Source: Candidatus Mesenet endosymbiont of Agriotes lineatus (GTDB taxonomy: Bacteria; Pseudomonadota; Alphaproteobacteria; Rickettsiales; Anaplasmataceae). From it: a stretch of 64,000 nucleotides of DNA. The notes below the pieces were generated by a model. It was not told where the DNA came from. It did no database searches and was given only the letters and a program-made list of their open reading frames with translations. The number at the start of each line of letters is the position of its first letter. Position 1 is the first letter of the stretch. The position numbers and the translations under genes are program-made. The stretch is from NCBI RefSeq assembly GCF_964019585.1, contig NZ_OZ026454.1:930001-994000 (forward strand). Reading direction: 5' to 3'. Below are positions 19,094 through 29,847 of this stretch, one piece after another.

Positions 19094-19724
19094 ATGGCTA
19101 AAGATAGTGAATCTAATATTTACTCAAAATATCTTGCTCGTTACGACTATAAAACTCTTACTATGGGTTGTGGTTGTTTGCTAATACTTGTAAACGCTGT
19201 TACGTTTATAATTCCTCTAATCTATGCTATAGATAAAAGTTTTAGCATATTTACTCTAAGTATTATTGCGTTATGTCAAATCATTATATCTAATATATTC
19301 ATATATACTTTCATGTATAGAGTAAATAGAGAGTGGACAAAACATATTAAACGATCAAAATCAATGTACACAATTTACACAAACACTATTACCTGGGCTC
19401 TTAGTGTAACTGCACATAATACTTACAACGGAACTGAAGTATTATACATAGGAATTCAAATTGGAATTTAGGTACATTCGTTATACCAAAGATTCAAGAA
19501 ACTAACGTGGGCCATGGTATAACCAAATTACCCCAAGCACTTCTGGAATTGGTGTTTCATGTGCTACTAAAGAAACTAACACAATAGATGATTATATAGA
19601 ATTTAAGCTATCTTGTTCAAAAATTTCTAAGTCATATAACATAAGCAACGATGATATACAAGGAAGAAATATTATAGTGGATATTGTAGTGCATAATCAC
19701 AGTTACAATTTACATTTAGATTAA
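19094..19724 (+). pseudogene. Frameshifted small membrane protein, unknown function
   Basis: The first ORF (19094-19471, 125 residues) has two strong hydrophobic segments (GCLLILVNAVTFIIPLIYAI and LSIIALCQIIISNIFIYTFM) and then a basic region. It stops at 19471, but an open frame in another register runs from about 19530 to 19724 (GIGVSCATKETNTIDDYIEF, ending HSYNLHLD). The two pieces together look like one gene broken by an indel near 19470-19530. I do not recognise the family. The ribosome site is weak (GTAGGGGCC before ATG). Confidence 0.5.
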
Positions 19725-19784
19725 CTTGATAAATAGATTTCTAAACAAGCGATTTATTATAATTGTGTTTATAAAAAAATAGTT

Positions 19785-19814
19785 CTATTTTATATCAAGT
19801 TTAATATAAAATAG
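19785..19814. promoter_or_regulatory. Perfect 11-bp inverted repeat just upstream of an ankyrin gene
   Basis: ctattttatat (19785-19795) and atataaaatag (19804-19814) are exact reverse complements separated by eight bases, ending seven bases before the ATG at 19822. It could be an operator or a 5' untranslated-region hairpin that masks the start. The role is inferred from position only. Confidence 0.45.
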
Positions 19815-19821
19815 GTTGATT

Positions 19822-22800
19822 ATGTTAGATAGGGTATATATAGATATAGACAATGCTCTAAGGAAAAAAGGAAATAATGTTACTTTATCAGAACTAAAAG
19901 TAGATTCGTTAGATGAGAAAAAATTAAAATATGATGATCATTATTTTTCTGAATTGTTTTTTTATGCTTTAAATGGTAATAATAAACGCGTGATTGAGCT
20001 ATTTATAGCAGAAAGAGAAAATATTTCAGATATCAAAGATAAATATAGTAGTTCTCTGTTACATAATGCTGTTACTGCTGATAGAAAAGAGGTTATTCAA
20101 TTACTGATAAAAAAAAAGCAAATGTTAATATTATTGATAATGCTGCTCAAACACCATTACATTATGCTACAAAAAAAGGCAGCCAAGATATCATGCGATT
20201 GCTGATTCAATATGGAGCAGATCCTAATGCTCGGGATAAGGATGGCAAAGCACCATTACATTATGCTATAGAAAAAGGCAACCGAGATGCAGTTCTGTTA
20301 TTAATGGAGTATAACGCTGATCTTAATGTACAAGATGAAGGTGATAGAACCCCGTTATATTGGACCATCAGTTACAATAATACAGATATTGCTAAGTTAT
20401 TGATATTTAGTGGAGCAGAAATTAACAACAGTACTTCTTTGCCATTATTGCATCGTGCTATAGAAAAAAATAACCAAGAAATTGTTCAATTATTAGTACA
20501 AAGTAAAGCAGATCTTAATGCTAAAAATAAATATGGTAACACTCCATTAGACATTGCCGTCCATTATGAACGCCTAAATATTATTATGCTGTTAATAGAT
20601 AGTGGAGCAAAAATTGACAGTAACATGTTATTTTATGCTGTTGAAAAGGGTAACAAAAACATAATTACATCATTGATATCTCATGGTGCAAATGTTAATG
20701 TTCAAAATAATGCAAAAGAAACACCATTACATACAGCTATTTACCAAAGTCAAGGTAATGAGTATATTGTTACACTCTTATTACTCAATGGAGCAGATGT
20801 TAATGTTCCAGATAATGCAGGAAAAACACCAATAGATATAGCTATTGGACATAGTAATGAGCGTATTGTTCAACTCTTAATACAAAATGGAACAAAGATT
20901 AGTAATAAATCAGATTTATTATATCAAGTCACTGATAAGGGCTATAAAAATGTGGTTGAGACGTTAATTAGCAGCCATGTAGATCTCAATTTTAAATACG
21001 AATATAATGCAGGTGATACACTATTACATCTAGTTGCTAAAAAAGGCTATAAGGATATTGCGCGGTTGTTTATAGCAAATGGAGCAGATCTTAATGCTAA
21101 AAATGAATATGGTAACACTCCATTAGACATTGCCGTCCATTATGGACACCTAAATATTATTATGCTGTTAATAGATAGTGGAGCAGAAATTAACAGTAAT
21201 GTGTTATTTTATGCTTTCAATCAAGGTAATCAAGACATGATTGAATCATTGATATTGCATAATGCAAATATTAATATTCAAAATAATGCAGGAGAAACAC
21301 CGCTACATATAGCTGTTAATCAAGGTGATAAGCATATTATTCAATCCTTAGTGTCACATGGAGCAAGTGTTGGCAATAGAATAGATTTATTGCATCAAGT
21401 TATTGATAGAGGTCATGAAAATATAGCTGAACTGTTAATTAAAGCTGCGAACCCTAATATTAAATATAGCAATGATATGGGTAATACACTATTACATCTG
21501 GCTGCTGAAAAGAACTATCAAGGTATTACAAGGTTATTAATAGAGAAGGGAGTAAATGTTAATGCTAAAAATAAGTATGGTCAGTCACCATTAGACCTTG
21601 CTATTTTATCTGGCAGGGCAAAAACTGTTCAATTATTAATTGATGAAAAAGCAGAGATTAATCTTTCTGATAAAATTGTATGTTGCCAGACAATTGGACA
21701 TGATCTTAAAAATGTTGTTGAATATTGTATCAATAAAGCAGGGAATATAAATATGTTATATGATAGTCATGGTTCTCTATTACACTATGCTGCTAAAAAA
21801 GGTTATACGGATACTGCTGAGTTATTAATAAAGAGCCGTGCAGATGTTAATGTCCTAGACGAAAAGTTAAAAACACCATTACATTATGCTGCTGAAGAAG
21901 GTTATGTGAATATTGCTAAGTTATTAATAAGTAGCTGTGTAGATGTTGATATTAGAAATATAGACAGTAAAACGCCACTATTTTTAGCTATCGGTGACGG
22001 CAATCAAGATATGGTTGTGTTGTTAATAGAAAATGGTGCAAGTATTAATATTTATGATATATCTTTTAATACTCCATTGCATTATGCTGCTGATAAAAAT
22101 GATAACTATCCTATCTTTGAATTGCTGGTCATGAGTGGTGCAGATATTTATGCTAGTAATCAACACAATCAGACAGCGATGAGTATTGCTGTCAGTAAGA
22201 ATAATACTAATGTTATTGACTTACTAACAAATAGTACGAAAAAAATAGAAAATACAATACCAAGTATGAAAAAAATAGATCACGACAGTTGTGGTGATAT
22301 GAGTATTATAATAAATCAAGTTGGAAAACATCCTGAATGTTTTTACCCTGAATTGCCATTTCAAAGTTTTCGTGATTTGCCATTTTGCAGTGATATAGCA
22401 ACTACACAAGATGTACTTAGTATTAGTAATACTAATTATATTAGAGGAAATACATCTATGGTAGGGTCAGGCCTCTTAGCCTACTTTTTTGCATCAAAGT
22501 TTATGTGCTATTTAAATCAGAAAAAGATGATTTCTGATAAAAAAAATGAACTTTTTGATTCAATATGTATAGGTGATATAAAAAAGACCACTCTACTGCT
22601 AAAATCAAGGGTTAATCCAAATGTAAAAAGTGATTCTAACCAGGCACCTATCCATGTTGCTGTTTTATCCAGTAACTTACGTATAGTAAAGAAATTAGTT
22701 CGATTTGGAGCTGATATCAACATATTGAATTGCAATGGAAGCACAGCCCTAGATCTTGCAATTTATCAACAAGATCAAGATATGATTGGATTCTTGTTAG

Positions 22801-23831
22801 ATCAAGGTGCAATGGTTGATATTGGAAGTACACCTACTCTTTACTTAGCTATTTTGAGAGGGAAACAAGAGATAGTAAGGTTGTTATATGACAGAGGAGC
22901 GAATATTAATCTCAATAATGATGAAGGATGTACAGCTTTATTCCCTGCAGTTTCTGGGGATTATATAGAAATAGCTAGCTTTTTACTTGAATCAAAGGCA
23001 AATGTTAATGTTAGTGATATATATGGAACCTATCCTATTCATTTAGCTGTATCTCATGCAAAAAATCTTGATATGGTAACGCTGTTATGTGACTTTGGTG
23101 CTGATGTTAATGTACAAGATAATATGGGAAGAACAGCTTTGTCTATAGCAATAACATGCTATGCTCAAGAGGAAAAAAATGGTATGCAAGATATAGTTGG
23201 CTTCTTATTAAGAAAAAAAGCACGTAGTGATATTTCTGATAAAAATGGTGATTATCCTATTCACTTAGCTATAAAACAGATGGAGCACCCAATTATAGTT
23301 GAGATGCTCCTTGTTACTGACCAAAATAATGTAAATCATAGAGACCTTGCTGGGCTTACTCCTCTCAATTTAGCAATAAAATATGGCAACTTAGATGCGG
23401 TTATTGTGTTAGTTAAGTACAACAGTATTAGTGATATAGGACATGCTTTTGCTATTGCTACAGAAAATGAGATAGCTTATCCAGCTATAGAAAGATTTTT
23501 ATTGCAGTGCATAAGAGATTTCAGTATCAAAAATGGTATTGAACCGATATCCGTTGGTTCAGTAATTTTATGGGAGACTGAATTCAGTAAATTGCCAAAG
23601 CATAAAGTGTGTGAGCTTTTTACACCTAAACGTAAAAGATCTAATGATAGCTCCAGTACAAAATCGTCTTCTTTTTATTCAATGTCCACTCAATCTTCTT
23701 CAGCATCATTTAAATCTTGCTCATCTATAAGTACTGCTTTATGTGATAAATTCAATGATTTATTAGATTTTGATCAATTTGAGTGTGATTCAGTTTCACC
23801 TGCCGTAAAAAGAGTAAAAATCAGTAGGTAA
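19822..23831 (+). CDS. Giant ankyrin-repeat protein, split by a poly-A frameshift
   Basis: Two overlapping ORFs make one gene. The first reads from ATG 19822 into VIQLLIKKK and then loses register at a run of nine A (20109-20117). Reading one base back restores a textbook ankyrin unit (KKKANVNIIDNAAQTPLHYA) that continues unbroken to 23831, giving about 1336 residues. More than 25 ankyrin repeats form two blocks, separated near 22440-22510 by a non-repeat segment with one hydrophobic helix (GSGLLAYFFASKFMCYL). The C-terminus is Ser-rich with KRKR and ends SPAVKRVKISR, strongly like the c-Myc nuclear localisation signal. Ankyrin domains mediate protein binding, so a host-directed effector is plausible. 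A second ankyrin gene follows 27 bases downstream. Confidence 0.8.
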
Positions 23832-23858
23832 AAATAATAAACCAACTATAGGGGAACT

Positions 23859-25751
23859 ATGAGTTTGCAAGAAGAATTTTTTTCTGCTATATCTTCTGCC
23901 AATATACAGAAAGTTGCACGAGCATTGTTGTCTTCATCTTTAAACATTAATGTACAAAATAGTGAAGGGCAGACTGCTATTTTGTTAGCTGCTTTACATA
24001 GCAACCTGTGTATAGCAAAGATGTTAATGGTATTTGGGGCTGATCCAAACATAAAGGATAAATATGGTATGACAGCCATATCTATGGCAACTGTTAATAA
24101 TACGGAGATTCTTGAGATATTACAGCATACTGAGGAGGAAGGTAAATACCCAGAACAAAAAGTGAGCATACAAGAAATGTTTTTTTATGCAGTGTCTTCT
24201 AAACAAATAAAGAGAGCTGTATTTATGCTAGCAAACACTTCAACTATGAAGATTGATGCAAAAAATGAATATGGGAACACTGCTGTTCATTTGGCCGTTT
24301 CGAATAATGATCTGCATATGTTAGAAATATTAGCAGCATTTAGAGCTAATCTTAATATACAAGATGACCAAGGTAATACAGCCTTATTTACAGCAATTTT
24401 AGGTGGCAGTTTAGATATGATTCAAACTTTATTAAAATTAGGTGCAGGATACAATATTTGTAACATTAGGGATAATTTCCCCATTCATTTAGCAGTCGAG
24501 AGAAGATATTTAACCATAATTAACCAATTATGTACAGAAGATACTGTAAATCGAAAGAACTTTAACGGGTTGGTGCCTCTTCACTTGGCAATAAGACATA
24601 ATAGTGTGGGTATAGTAGAAAAATTGTTACTATGTGACCATATTGATATTAATATACGTGACAATAATGGAGATACCCCTTTGATTATGGCAGCTAAAAA
24701 TGATTGTCTAGAAATAGTAAGGCTCTTATTAAAACATGGGGTTAATCCTAGTCTGAAGAATTATGCTGGAAAAATGTTTTCTGACTTTGCGAGTTCACAA
24801 GGAATGGAATGTTTAGCAACTACCGTGAGTTTATATGGGAGTATTATATGTTCATCTTCTCCATTGAAGCGCAAGGGGTCTATGGATGGGATGGATGATG
24901 AGTCGGACAAAAACTCACATAGACCTAAAGTTGAGTCTTTAGAATACACATATCAAAAACCTTTGGACGAGCAAAATACAACTCGTAGATTTGCAATACG
25001 TAAACGCAAAAATCTTACAAATACTTCATATAAATGTGAAAGCTTCCTTAACATGCCAGGTATAAGCTTACCTAAAGCTCCGCACAGAGAATATAATATG
25101 TTGGATATAGATTCACCGGCATCTTCCACTAGTATGTTAGATATAAACTCACCAGCATCTTCCACTAGTATGTTAGATATAAACTTACCGGCATCTTCCA
25201 CTAGTATGTTAGATATAAACTCACCAGCATCTTCCACTAATATGTTAGATATAAACTTACCGGCATCTTCCACTAATATGTTAGATATAAACTTACCGGC
25301 ATCTTCCACTAATATGTTAGATATAAACTCACCGGCATCTTCCACTAGTATGTTAGATATAAACTCACCTAAATCCGCTTCCTGTGGATCTCTAAGTGAA
25401 TATGAAAACTTTTCTAATATGTCAAATATAGTCTCACCCGAATCTCCAGTTCAAAGAAGGTGTAGATTAGATACAGGTTTACTAAGATCTACTAGTATGG
25501 GTTCACCTAGGTCTGTTTTTTCTAGATCACCATATAAATGTGAAAACTTTTCTAATATATCAGATATAAGCTTAGGTGGATCTTCATTTCGATCTGATAG
25601 TATTGATATGTTTGATATAAGCCCACCTGAATCTAATGTCTCTCAGTCATCTTATATGTCTAGATGTGGAAGGTATTTTAGTACATTAGACTTGAATTCC
25701 TCTGAATGTGACTCTCCTAAGTCATCTGCTAAAAGAATAAGGCTTAGATAA
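23859..25751 (+). CDS. Ankyrin-repeat protein with 12-residue tandem repeats and basic C-terminus
   Basis: The 630-residue protein starts at ATG 23859 with a good AGGGGA ribosome site, 27 bases after the preceding ankyrin gene, so the two are probably co-transcribed. About eight ankyrin repeats occupy residues 1-300. They are followed by a basic linker (LKRKGSMDG, RKRKNL), then seven full copies of MLDIN[S/L]PASST[S/N] (first copy MLDIDSPASSTS) and a partial eighth, and then a Ser/Pro-rich region. The last residues, SSAKRIRLR, resemble the c-Myc-type nuclear signal seen in the neighbour. No catalytic motif or membrane helix is visible. It is likely a secreted scaffold or effector; that role is inferred. 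Confidence 0.82.
   Translation: MSLQEEFFSAISSANIQKVARALLSSSLNINVQNSEGQTAILLAALHSNLCIAKMLMVFGADPNIKDKYGMTAISMATVNNTEILEILQHTEEEGKYPEQKVSIQEMFFYAVSSKQIKRAVFMLANTSTMKIDAKNEYGNTAVHLAVSNNDLHMLEILAAFRANLNIQDDQGNTALFTAILGGSLDMIQTLLKLGAGYNICNIRDNFPIHLAVERRYLTIINQLCTEDTVNRKNFNGLVPLHLAIRHNSVGIVEKLLLCDHIDINIRDNNGDTPLIMAAKNDCLEIVRLLLKHGVNPSLKNYAGKMFSDFASSQGMECLATTVSLYGSIICSSSPLKRKGSMDGMDDESDKNSHRPKVESLEYTYQKPLDEQNTTRRFAIRKRKNLTNTSYKCESFLNMPGISLPKAPHREYNMLDIDSPASSTSMLDINSPASSTSMLDINLPASSTSMLDINSPASSTNMLDINLPASSTNMLDINLPASSTNMLDINSPASSTSMLDINSPKSASCGSLSEYENFSNMSNIVSPESPVQRRCRLDTGLLRSTSMGSPRSVFSRSPYKCENFSNISDISLGGSSFRSDSIDMFDISPPESNVSQSSYMSRCGRYFSTLDLNSSECDSPKSSAKRIRLR
25098..25371 (+). repeat. 36-bp coding minisatellite
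   Basis: Seven complete 36-bp units (25098-25349) and a partial eighth encode 12-residue repeats. Units differ only at a few positions (TCA/TTA giving Ser/Leu, AGT/AAT giving Ser/Asn, and GAT/AAC in the first unit). Copy-number change would keep the frame, as in strain-typing VNTR loci. Confidence 0.95.
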
Positions 25752-25875
25752 ACTGTAGTTTTTTAAGCCTACTCCCATTTCATTATAAATAACTTTATTT
25801 TGCAAAATTGCATGATTTTTTCTATATATATATTAGTATAAAAATAATTAGATATGTAAAAGGTATATATGCAAG

Positions 25876-26934
25876 ATGTTTAGTAATAGAAAAGATTTCT
25901 TAGGGGCAGAAAAGGTTGTTAAAAAAGGTAAAGCTGATAACTTATTTCAAAAGTTAAAATGCATAACAAAAAATTATACTGGTCATACAACCGCAGATTT
26001 AGGTAAAAGGAAGCCTACCAGATGTCCTTATAGGGTAATTCGTAATTATCTTAGAGAAGCTACTGCTCGTGATATTTATGCTAATGATTTTCTTTTATTC
26101 TTACGCCAACCAAAGGAATTTGATCGGTACAAATATAATCAGCATTTAGGAATATATAACCAAGCAATTCTTAGTCTAGATATAGGCAATCAGTATGTTA
26201 ATGATTTACTACCTAAAATGAATAAAATTATATTAAATAACTTAGGAAAAAAAAGCATTAAATTTAATATGATAAATGAAAATCACAGGGTAATAGCACT
26301 CCAATATTATCTGGGAGATAGAAAGTCACACTTTAATGTACTTAACACTAGTTTAAATAGTTTCTTTGCAAAAGCTGCGTATAGTTCTGATCTAAATGAA
26401 ATTATCAAGGCTGTAAGAATTATAATCAAATATAATAAGAATTCTATTGTAAGTAATAATCTACAATCTCAAGAAGTAATCTTTAATAAGAAAGGACAAC
26501 AAATAGATAACTTACAAGCAGAATATGAAGATGGATTTTGTTCTATTGGCATAGTACTAAATCCAAAGCATACTTACTCCACTACCTACCAAGTTATTAA
26601 GCTTATTGCACATCAGTTTATACACTATGGTGATAACAAAGTTAACAAAATCGGAGCTGCAAAATTATTTGTTCAAATGATCAAATGTAATATAGGACCA
26701 CAGGAGGTAATTTATGCTTTAAATAAATTCTTTACAGATTATAAGTTGTGTAATGATAGAGCTTTTGTATGTTATCTAGAGGACTGTATGATTTATATAG
26801 TGAATAAAGCAAATGATAACGATATTATAAATTCATTAGAGAAGATGAGTGTTGTATCAAGTGAATTGCAACAGACTGAAAGCTTTAGTTCTATTAGCTC
26901 ATGCTATACAACTAGTCCTAGCACGAGTATATAA
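25876..26934 (+). CDS. Unknown protein, paralog of the F-box protein gene at 40415
   Basis: The 352-residue protein is not from a family I can name. Its middle and C-terminal parts align with the product of 40415-41928: HRVIALQYYL with GRVIMLQYVF, SIVSNNLQSQEV with SIISNNIQSQDI, and STTYQVIKLIAHQFIHYGDNK with STTYKIATLAAHQIMHHDKKQ. Unlike that protein it lacks the C-terminal F-box and ends in a Ser/Thr-rich tail (SSISSCYTTSPSTSI). The N-terminus is basic. No membrane helix is seen. It follows two ankyrin effector-like genes in the same direction, but a 124-base gap suggests its own promoter. Confidence 0.7.
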   Translation: MFSNRKDFLGAEKVVKKGKADNLFQKLKCITKNYTGHTTADLGKRKPTRCPYRVIRNYLREATARDIYANDFLLFLRQPKEFDRYKYNQHLGIYNQAILSLDIGNQYVNDLLPKMNKIILNNLGKKSIKFNMINENHRVIALQYYLGDRKSHFNVLNTSLNSFFAKAAYSSDLNEIIKAVRIIIKYNKNSIVSNNLQSQEVIFNKKGQQIDNLQAEYEDGFCSIGIVLNPKHTYSTTYQVIKLIAHQFIHYGDNKVNKIGAAKLFVQMIKCNIGPQEVIYALNKFFTDYKLCNDRAFVCYLEDCMIYIVNKANDNDIINSLEKMSVVSSELQQTESFSSISSCYTTSPSTSI

Positions 26935-27115
26935 TTTGGTATCAAGCCAAATTATCATAACTTTCATCAGTATTTTTAGCAATGAAGGTTTATAAAAATC
27001 AACAATTCCAATTCTCTTTCATCATGTTAGTTTCCCTGTTCTACTTTCTATATATGAACATTTATCCTACATTTTTGGTTTTAGCAGTATACTTTCTAAA
27101 TTTTTTACTTTTTCA

Positions 27116-27149
27116 CAAGAAATGATATATTTTAATATATCATTTCTTG
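27116..27149. terminator. Perfect 15-bp stem hairpin between convergent genes
   Basis: caagaaatgatatat (27116-27130) and its exact reverse complement (27135-27149) flank a TTTA loop. It lies between the plus-strand gene ending at 26934 and the minus-strand aminotransferase ending at 27194. No long T-run follows, but position and symmetry fit a bidirectional terminator or mRNA-stabilising hairpin. I see nothing else in this 259-base gap. Confidence 0.6.
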
Positions 27150-27193
27150 GCATGATTTACAAAAATTTCACTTGATCTAATGGGTACTTTAAA

Positions 27194-28402
27194 TTACTCG
27201 TATAGGCTCTTACATGCTTTAGTTATTTGATCACAGCCGTAAGATAATTGCTCTTCAGAGGCTGCATAAGAAATTCTAATGAAGTTCTGCATACCAAAAG
27301 CAATTCCTGGCACTACTGCAACTAAGTAGTCATCTAGAAGATATTCTCCAAAATCTAAATCATTTTCTATTAATTTGCCTTTCTTTGTACGTCTACCCAT
27401 TAAATCATTACATGAAATAAATAAATAAAACGCACCATTTGGAACAAATATTGATAACCCAGGAATTTCCTGAAGCTGACCTATTACCATATCCCTACGT
27501 CTTCTAAAGATGTCTACTCTTTCCTTTAAGAAATCATGACTACCATTAAGTGCAGCTACAGTAGCTGCTTGAGCAATTGAATTTGGATTAGAAGTGCTCT
27601 GAGATTGTATAGTGGAGACTGCATCAATTACATCATTCTTTCCTGCAATATAACCAATACGCCATCCAGTCATAGAATAAGCTTTGGAAGCACCATTAAT
27701 TATAAAAACCCTCTTATATAACTTTGATTCCACTTGCGCAATATTAAAGAATTTTTGATCATCATATATAATATGTTCATATATATCATCTGTGACTATA
27801 TTTACATGTGGATATTTAAGTAAAACTTGTGCAATATCTTTTAAATCATTATATGTATATACAGCACCTGTTGGGTTACTTGGTGAGTTAATTACAAGCC
27901 ATTTTGTCTTATTAGTAATCTTTTCTTCCAGTAGAGCAGGAAGCAGTTTAAAATCATTCTTTTGCTTACATTCAATAATTACTGACTTTCCCCCGGCAAT
28001 CGCTATCATGTCAATGTAAGAAGCCCAATATGGAGCGGAAATTATAACTTCATCACCGTCATTTATTGTTGACATAAACAAATTATAGAGCGCTTGCTTA
28101 GCCCCTACAGTAACGCAAATCTGATCTAATTTATAAACAAGCCCATTATCCCTTTCAAACTTGTTTACTATTGCCTCTTTTAGTTCTTGAGTGCCACTGA
28201 CAGCTGTATATTTGTTTTTTCCATTGTTAATTGCTGTAATAGCTGCTTGTTTTATATGCTCAGGAGTATCAAAATCAGGCTCTCCAGCACTCATCACACA
28301 ACATTGCAACCCTTTAGCTTTCGATCGATTTGCTCTATCGGTAATACTAAGAATTGGTGATGGTTTTATACCTAACATCCTTTTTGCAATAACATTTGAC
28401 AT
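27194..28402 (-). CDS. aspC: Pyridoxal-phosphate aspartate aminotransferase (class I)
   Basis: The 402-residue protein is a fold-type I aminotransferase that interconverts aspartate and 2-oxoglutarate with oxaloacetate and glutamate. Visible landmarks are SAGEPDFDTP, YTAVSGTQELKEAI, the cofactor-stacking region VGAKQALYNLF, SPSNPTGAVY, DDIYEHIIYD and the Schiff-base lysine Lys240 in ASKAYSMTGWRIGY, followed by the substrate-binding arginine near the C-terminus (NFIRISYAA). The length is typical. In an organism with few amino-acid pathways it probably links aspartate to the TCA cycle and pyrimidine synthesis. Related family members act on other amino acids, so the symbol is less certain than the class. 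Confidence 0.88.
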   Translation of the reverse strand: MSNVIAKRMLGIKPSPILSITDRANRSKAKGLQCCVMSAGEPDFDTPEHIKQAAITAINNGKNKYTAVSGTQELKEAIVNKFERDNGLVYKLDQICVTVGAKQALYNLFMSTINDGDEVIISAPYWASYIDMIAIAGGKSVIIECKQKNDFKLLPALLEEKITNKTKWLVINSPSNPTGAVYTYNDLKDIAQVLLKYPHVNIVTDDIYEHIIYDDQKFFNIAQVESKLYKRVFIINGASKAYSMTGWRIGYIAGKNDVIDAVSTIQSQSTSNPNSIAQAATVAALNGSHDFLKERVDIFRRRRDMVIGQLQEIPGLSIFVPNGAFYLFISCNDLMGRRTKKGKLIENDLDFGEYLLDDYLVAVVPGIAFGMQNFIRISYAASEEQLSYGCDQITKACKSLYE

Positions 28403-28552
28403 AAACTTAAACTTACTCTTGTTTAAAATTATAATGTAAGCTCTTGTCTGTAAAGTATTTTATACATTTGAACCTTTCAACAAAACCAACTATTGTATAA
28501 TATCTAACAACAAGAAAATTTAGGTTAGCTCCCTAAAACGACATAATCAATT

Positions 28553-29657
28553 TTAAGATTTATTTGTCAAAAAAGCCATAATGAATGGATCAATGTTACC
28601 ATCTAAAACTGCATTAACGTTACCTGTCTCTTGTCCAGTTCTTAAATCTTTAACCATCTGATAAGGACTCATTACATACGACCTAATTTGGCTTCCCCAA
28701 CCAATAGTGGATTTTTTACCATGCTCTCGTGCAATTTTTTGTTCTCTCTTCTGTAATTCTAGTTGATAAAGACGACCTTTAAGTAACTTAAATGCTTCAT
28801 CCCGATTTCTATGTTGAGAACGATCATTTTGGCATCGCACCACAATTCCCGTGGGAATATGAGTGATTCGTATAGCACTTTCTGTCTTATTAACATGTTG
28901 ACCGCCAGCACCAGAAGATCTATAGGTATCTATGCGCAGATCTTTTTCATCTATACGCACATCAATTGTTTCATCTATAATTGGCGATATCCCCACGCTT
29001 GCAAAGCTAGTATGGCGTTTAGCACCTGCATCAAAAGGTGAAATCCTTACTAATCTATGTATACCACTTTCACTCTTTGCCCATCCGTAAGCTTTTTCAC
29101 CAATAACCTTTATAGTTACTGACCTTATTCCCACTTCATCACCATCCAGTTTATCTACAATTTCAGCTTTGAAATTATGATAATTCTCTGCCCATCTAAT
29201 ATACATGCGCATAAGCATATTAGCCCAATCATTGCTCTCTGTTCCTCCAGCACCTGAATGGATCTCAATATAACAATTATTGCTGTCTACTATTTCCGTA
29301 AACAAGCACTCTATTTCTTTATCTTTAATCCTTTCTTCTAGTTTTAATAAATTATCTTGAATTTCAAAAAAGAAGCTATCATCATTTTCATTTAATGCTA
29401 ATTCCAAAAGATTAATATTATTGGTATATTCACTTTCCAAACTCAGGAATGAATCTAAGCTTCCCTGAACTTTAGCTTTCTTACTCAAAAGCTCATGTGC
29501 CATCTGTACATCTTGCCATAATGAATCATCTGCACATTTAGATTCTAATTCCTTAAGGGATAGACTTAAACCATCTACGTCAAAGACACCTCCTAACCAT
29601 AGAAATGTTACTACTCAGATTTTTAAAATACTCAAAAATTTCTAATTTTTCTTTCAT
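28553..29657 (-). CDS. prfB: Peptide chain release factor 2, made by programmed +1 frameshift
   Basis: RF2 terminates translation at UGA and UAA. An uninterrupted frame exists only from an internal ATG at 29503, but the full gene starts at ATG 29657 (MKEKLEIFEYFKNLSS). After 25 codons it meets CTT TGA C (29585-29579), directly preceded by the Shine-Dalgarno-like AGGAGG (29594-29589). This is the classical RF2 autoregulatory slip site. Shifting +1 continues with DVDGLSLSLKELESK and gives a 367-residue protein, the normal length. GGQ lies at residues 251-253 (SSGAGGQHVNKTES), and SPFDAGAKRHTSF is also present. Low RF2 favours the shift, so expression is self-limiting. Confidence 0.95.
29579..29594 (-). 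promoter_or_regulatory. prfB programmed +1 frameshift signal
   Basis: On the minus strand AGGAGG is followed by TGT CTT TGA C. This matches the Escherichia coli arrangement of an internal Shine-Dalgarno, a slippery CUU and a UGA stop in a weak C context. The spacing is conserved. Confidence 0.93.
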
Positions 29658-29847
29658 AATATTTAAACTTTAGAATTTAACATATTTAATACTATTAAAA
29701 ATAACAATAGACAAAACAAAAATTTGATCATAAAAACATGAACTGATACAGTTGATAATATTTAAACAAAAAAATAAAGTCAAGCTTCTATAATGTTATT
29801 AAAAAAGTTTGTATACTATAGTTGCTAACCTTAAAATAGCAGACATT

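Noticed and set aside
24953..25345. Minus-strand ORF with repeats of VEDAGEFISNIL type
   Set aside because: It is the antisense shadow of the 36-bp minisatellite in the ankyrin gene.
25098..25371. Regular repeats that could suggest a CRISPR array
   Set aside because: The units are contiguous without spacers and encode in-frame peptides.
28553..29503. Short RF2 starting at the internal ATG
   Set aside because: The upstream region carries the classical CTT TGA C slip site and restores the normal RF2 length.
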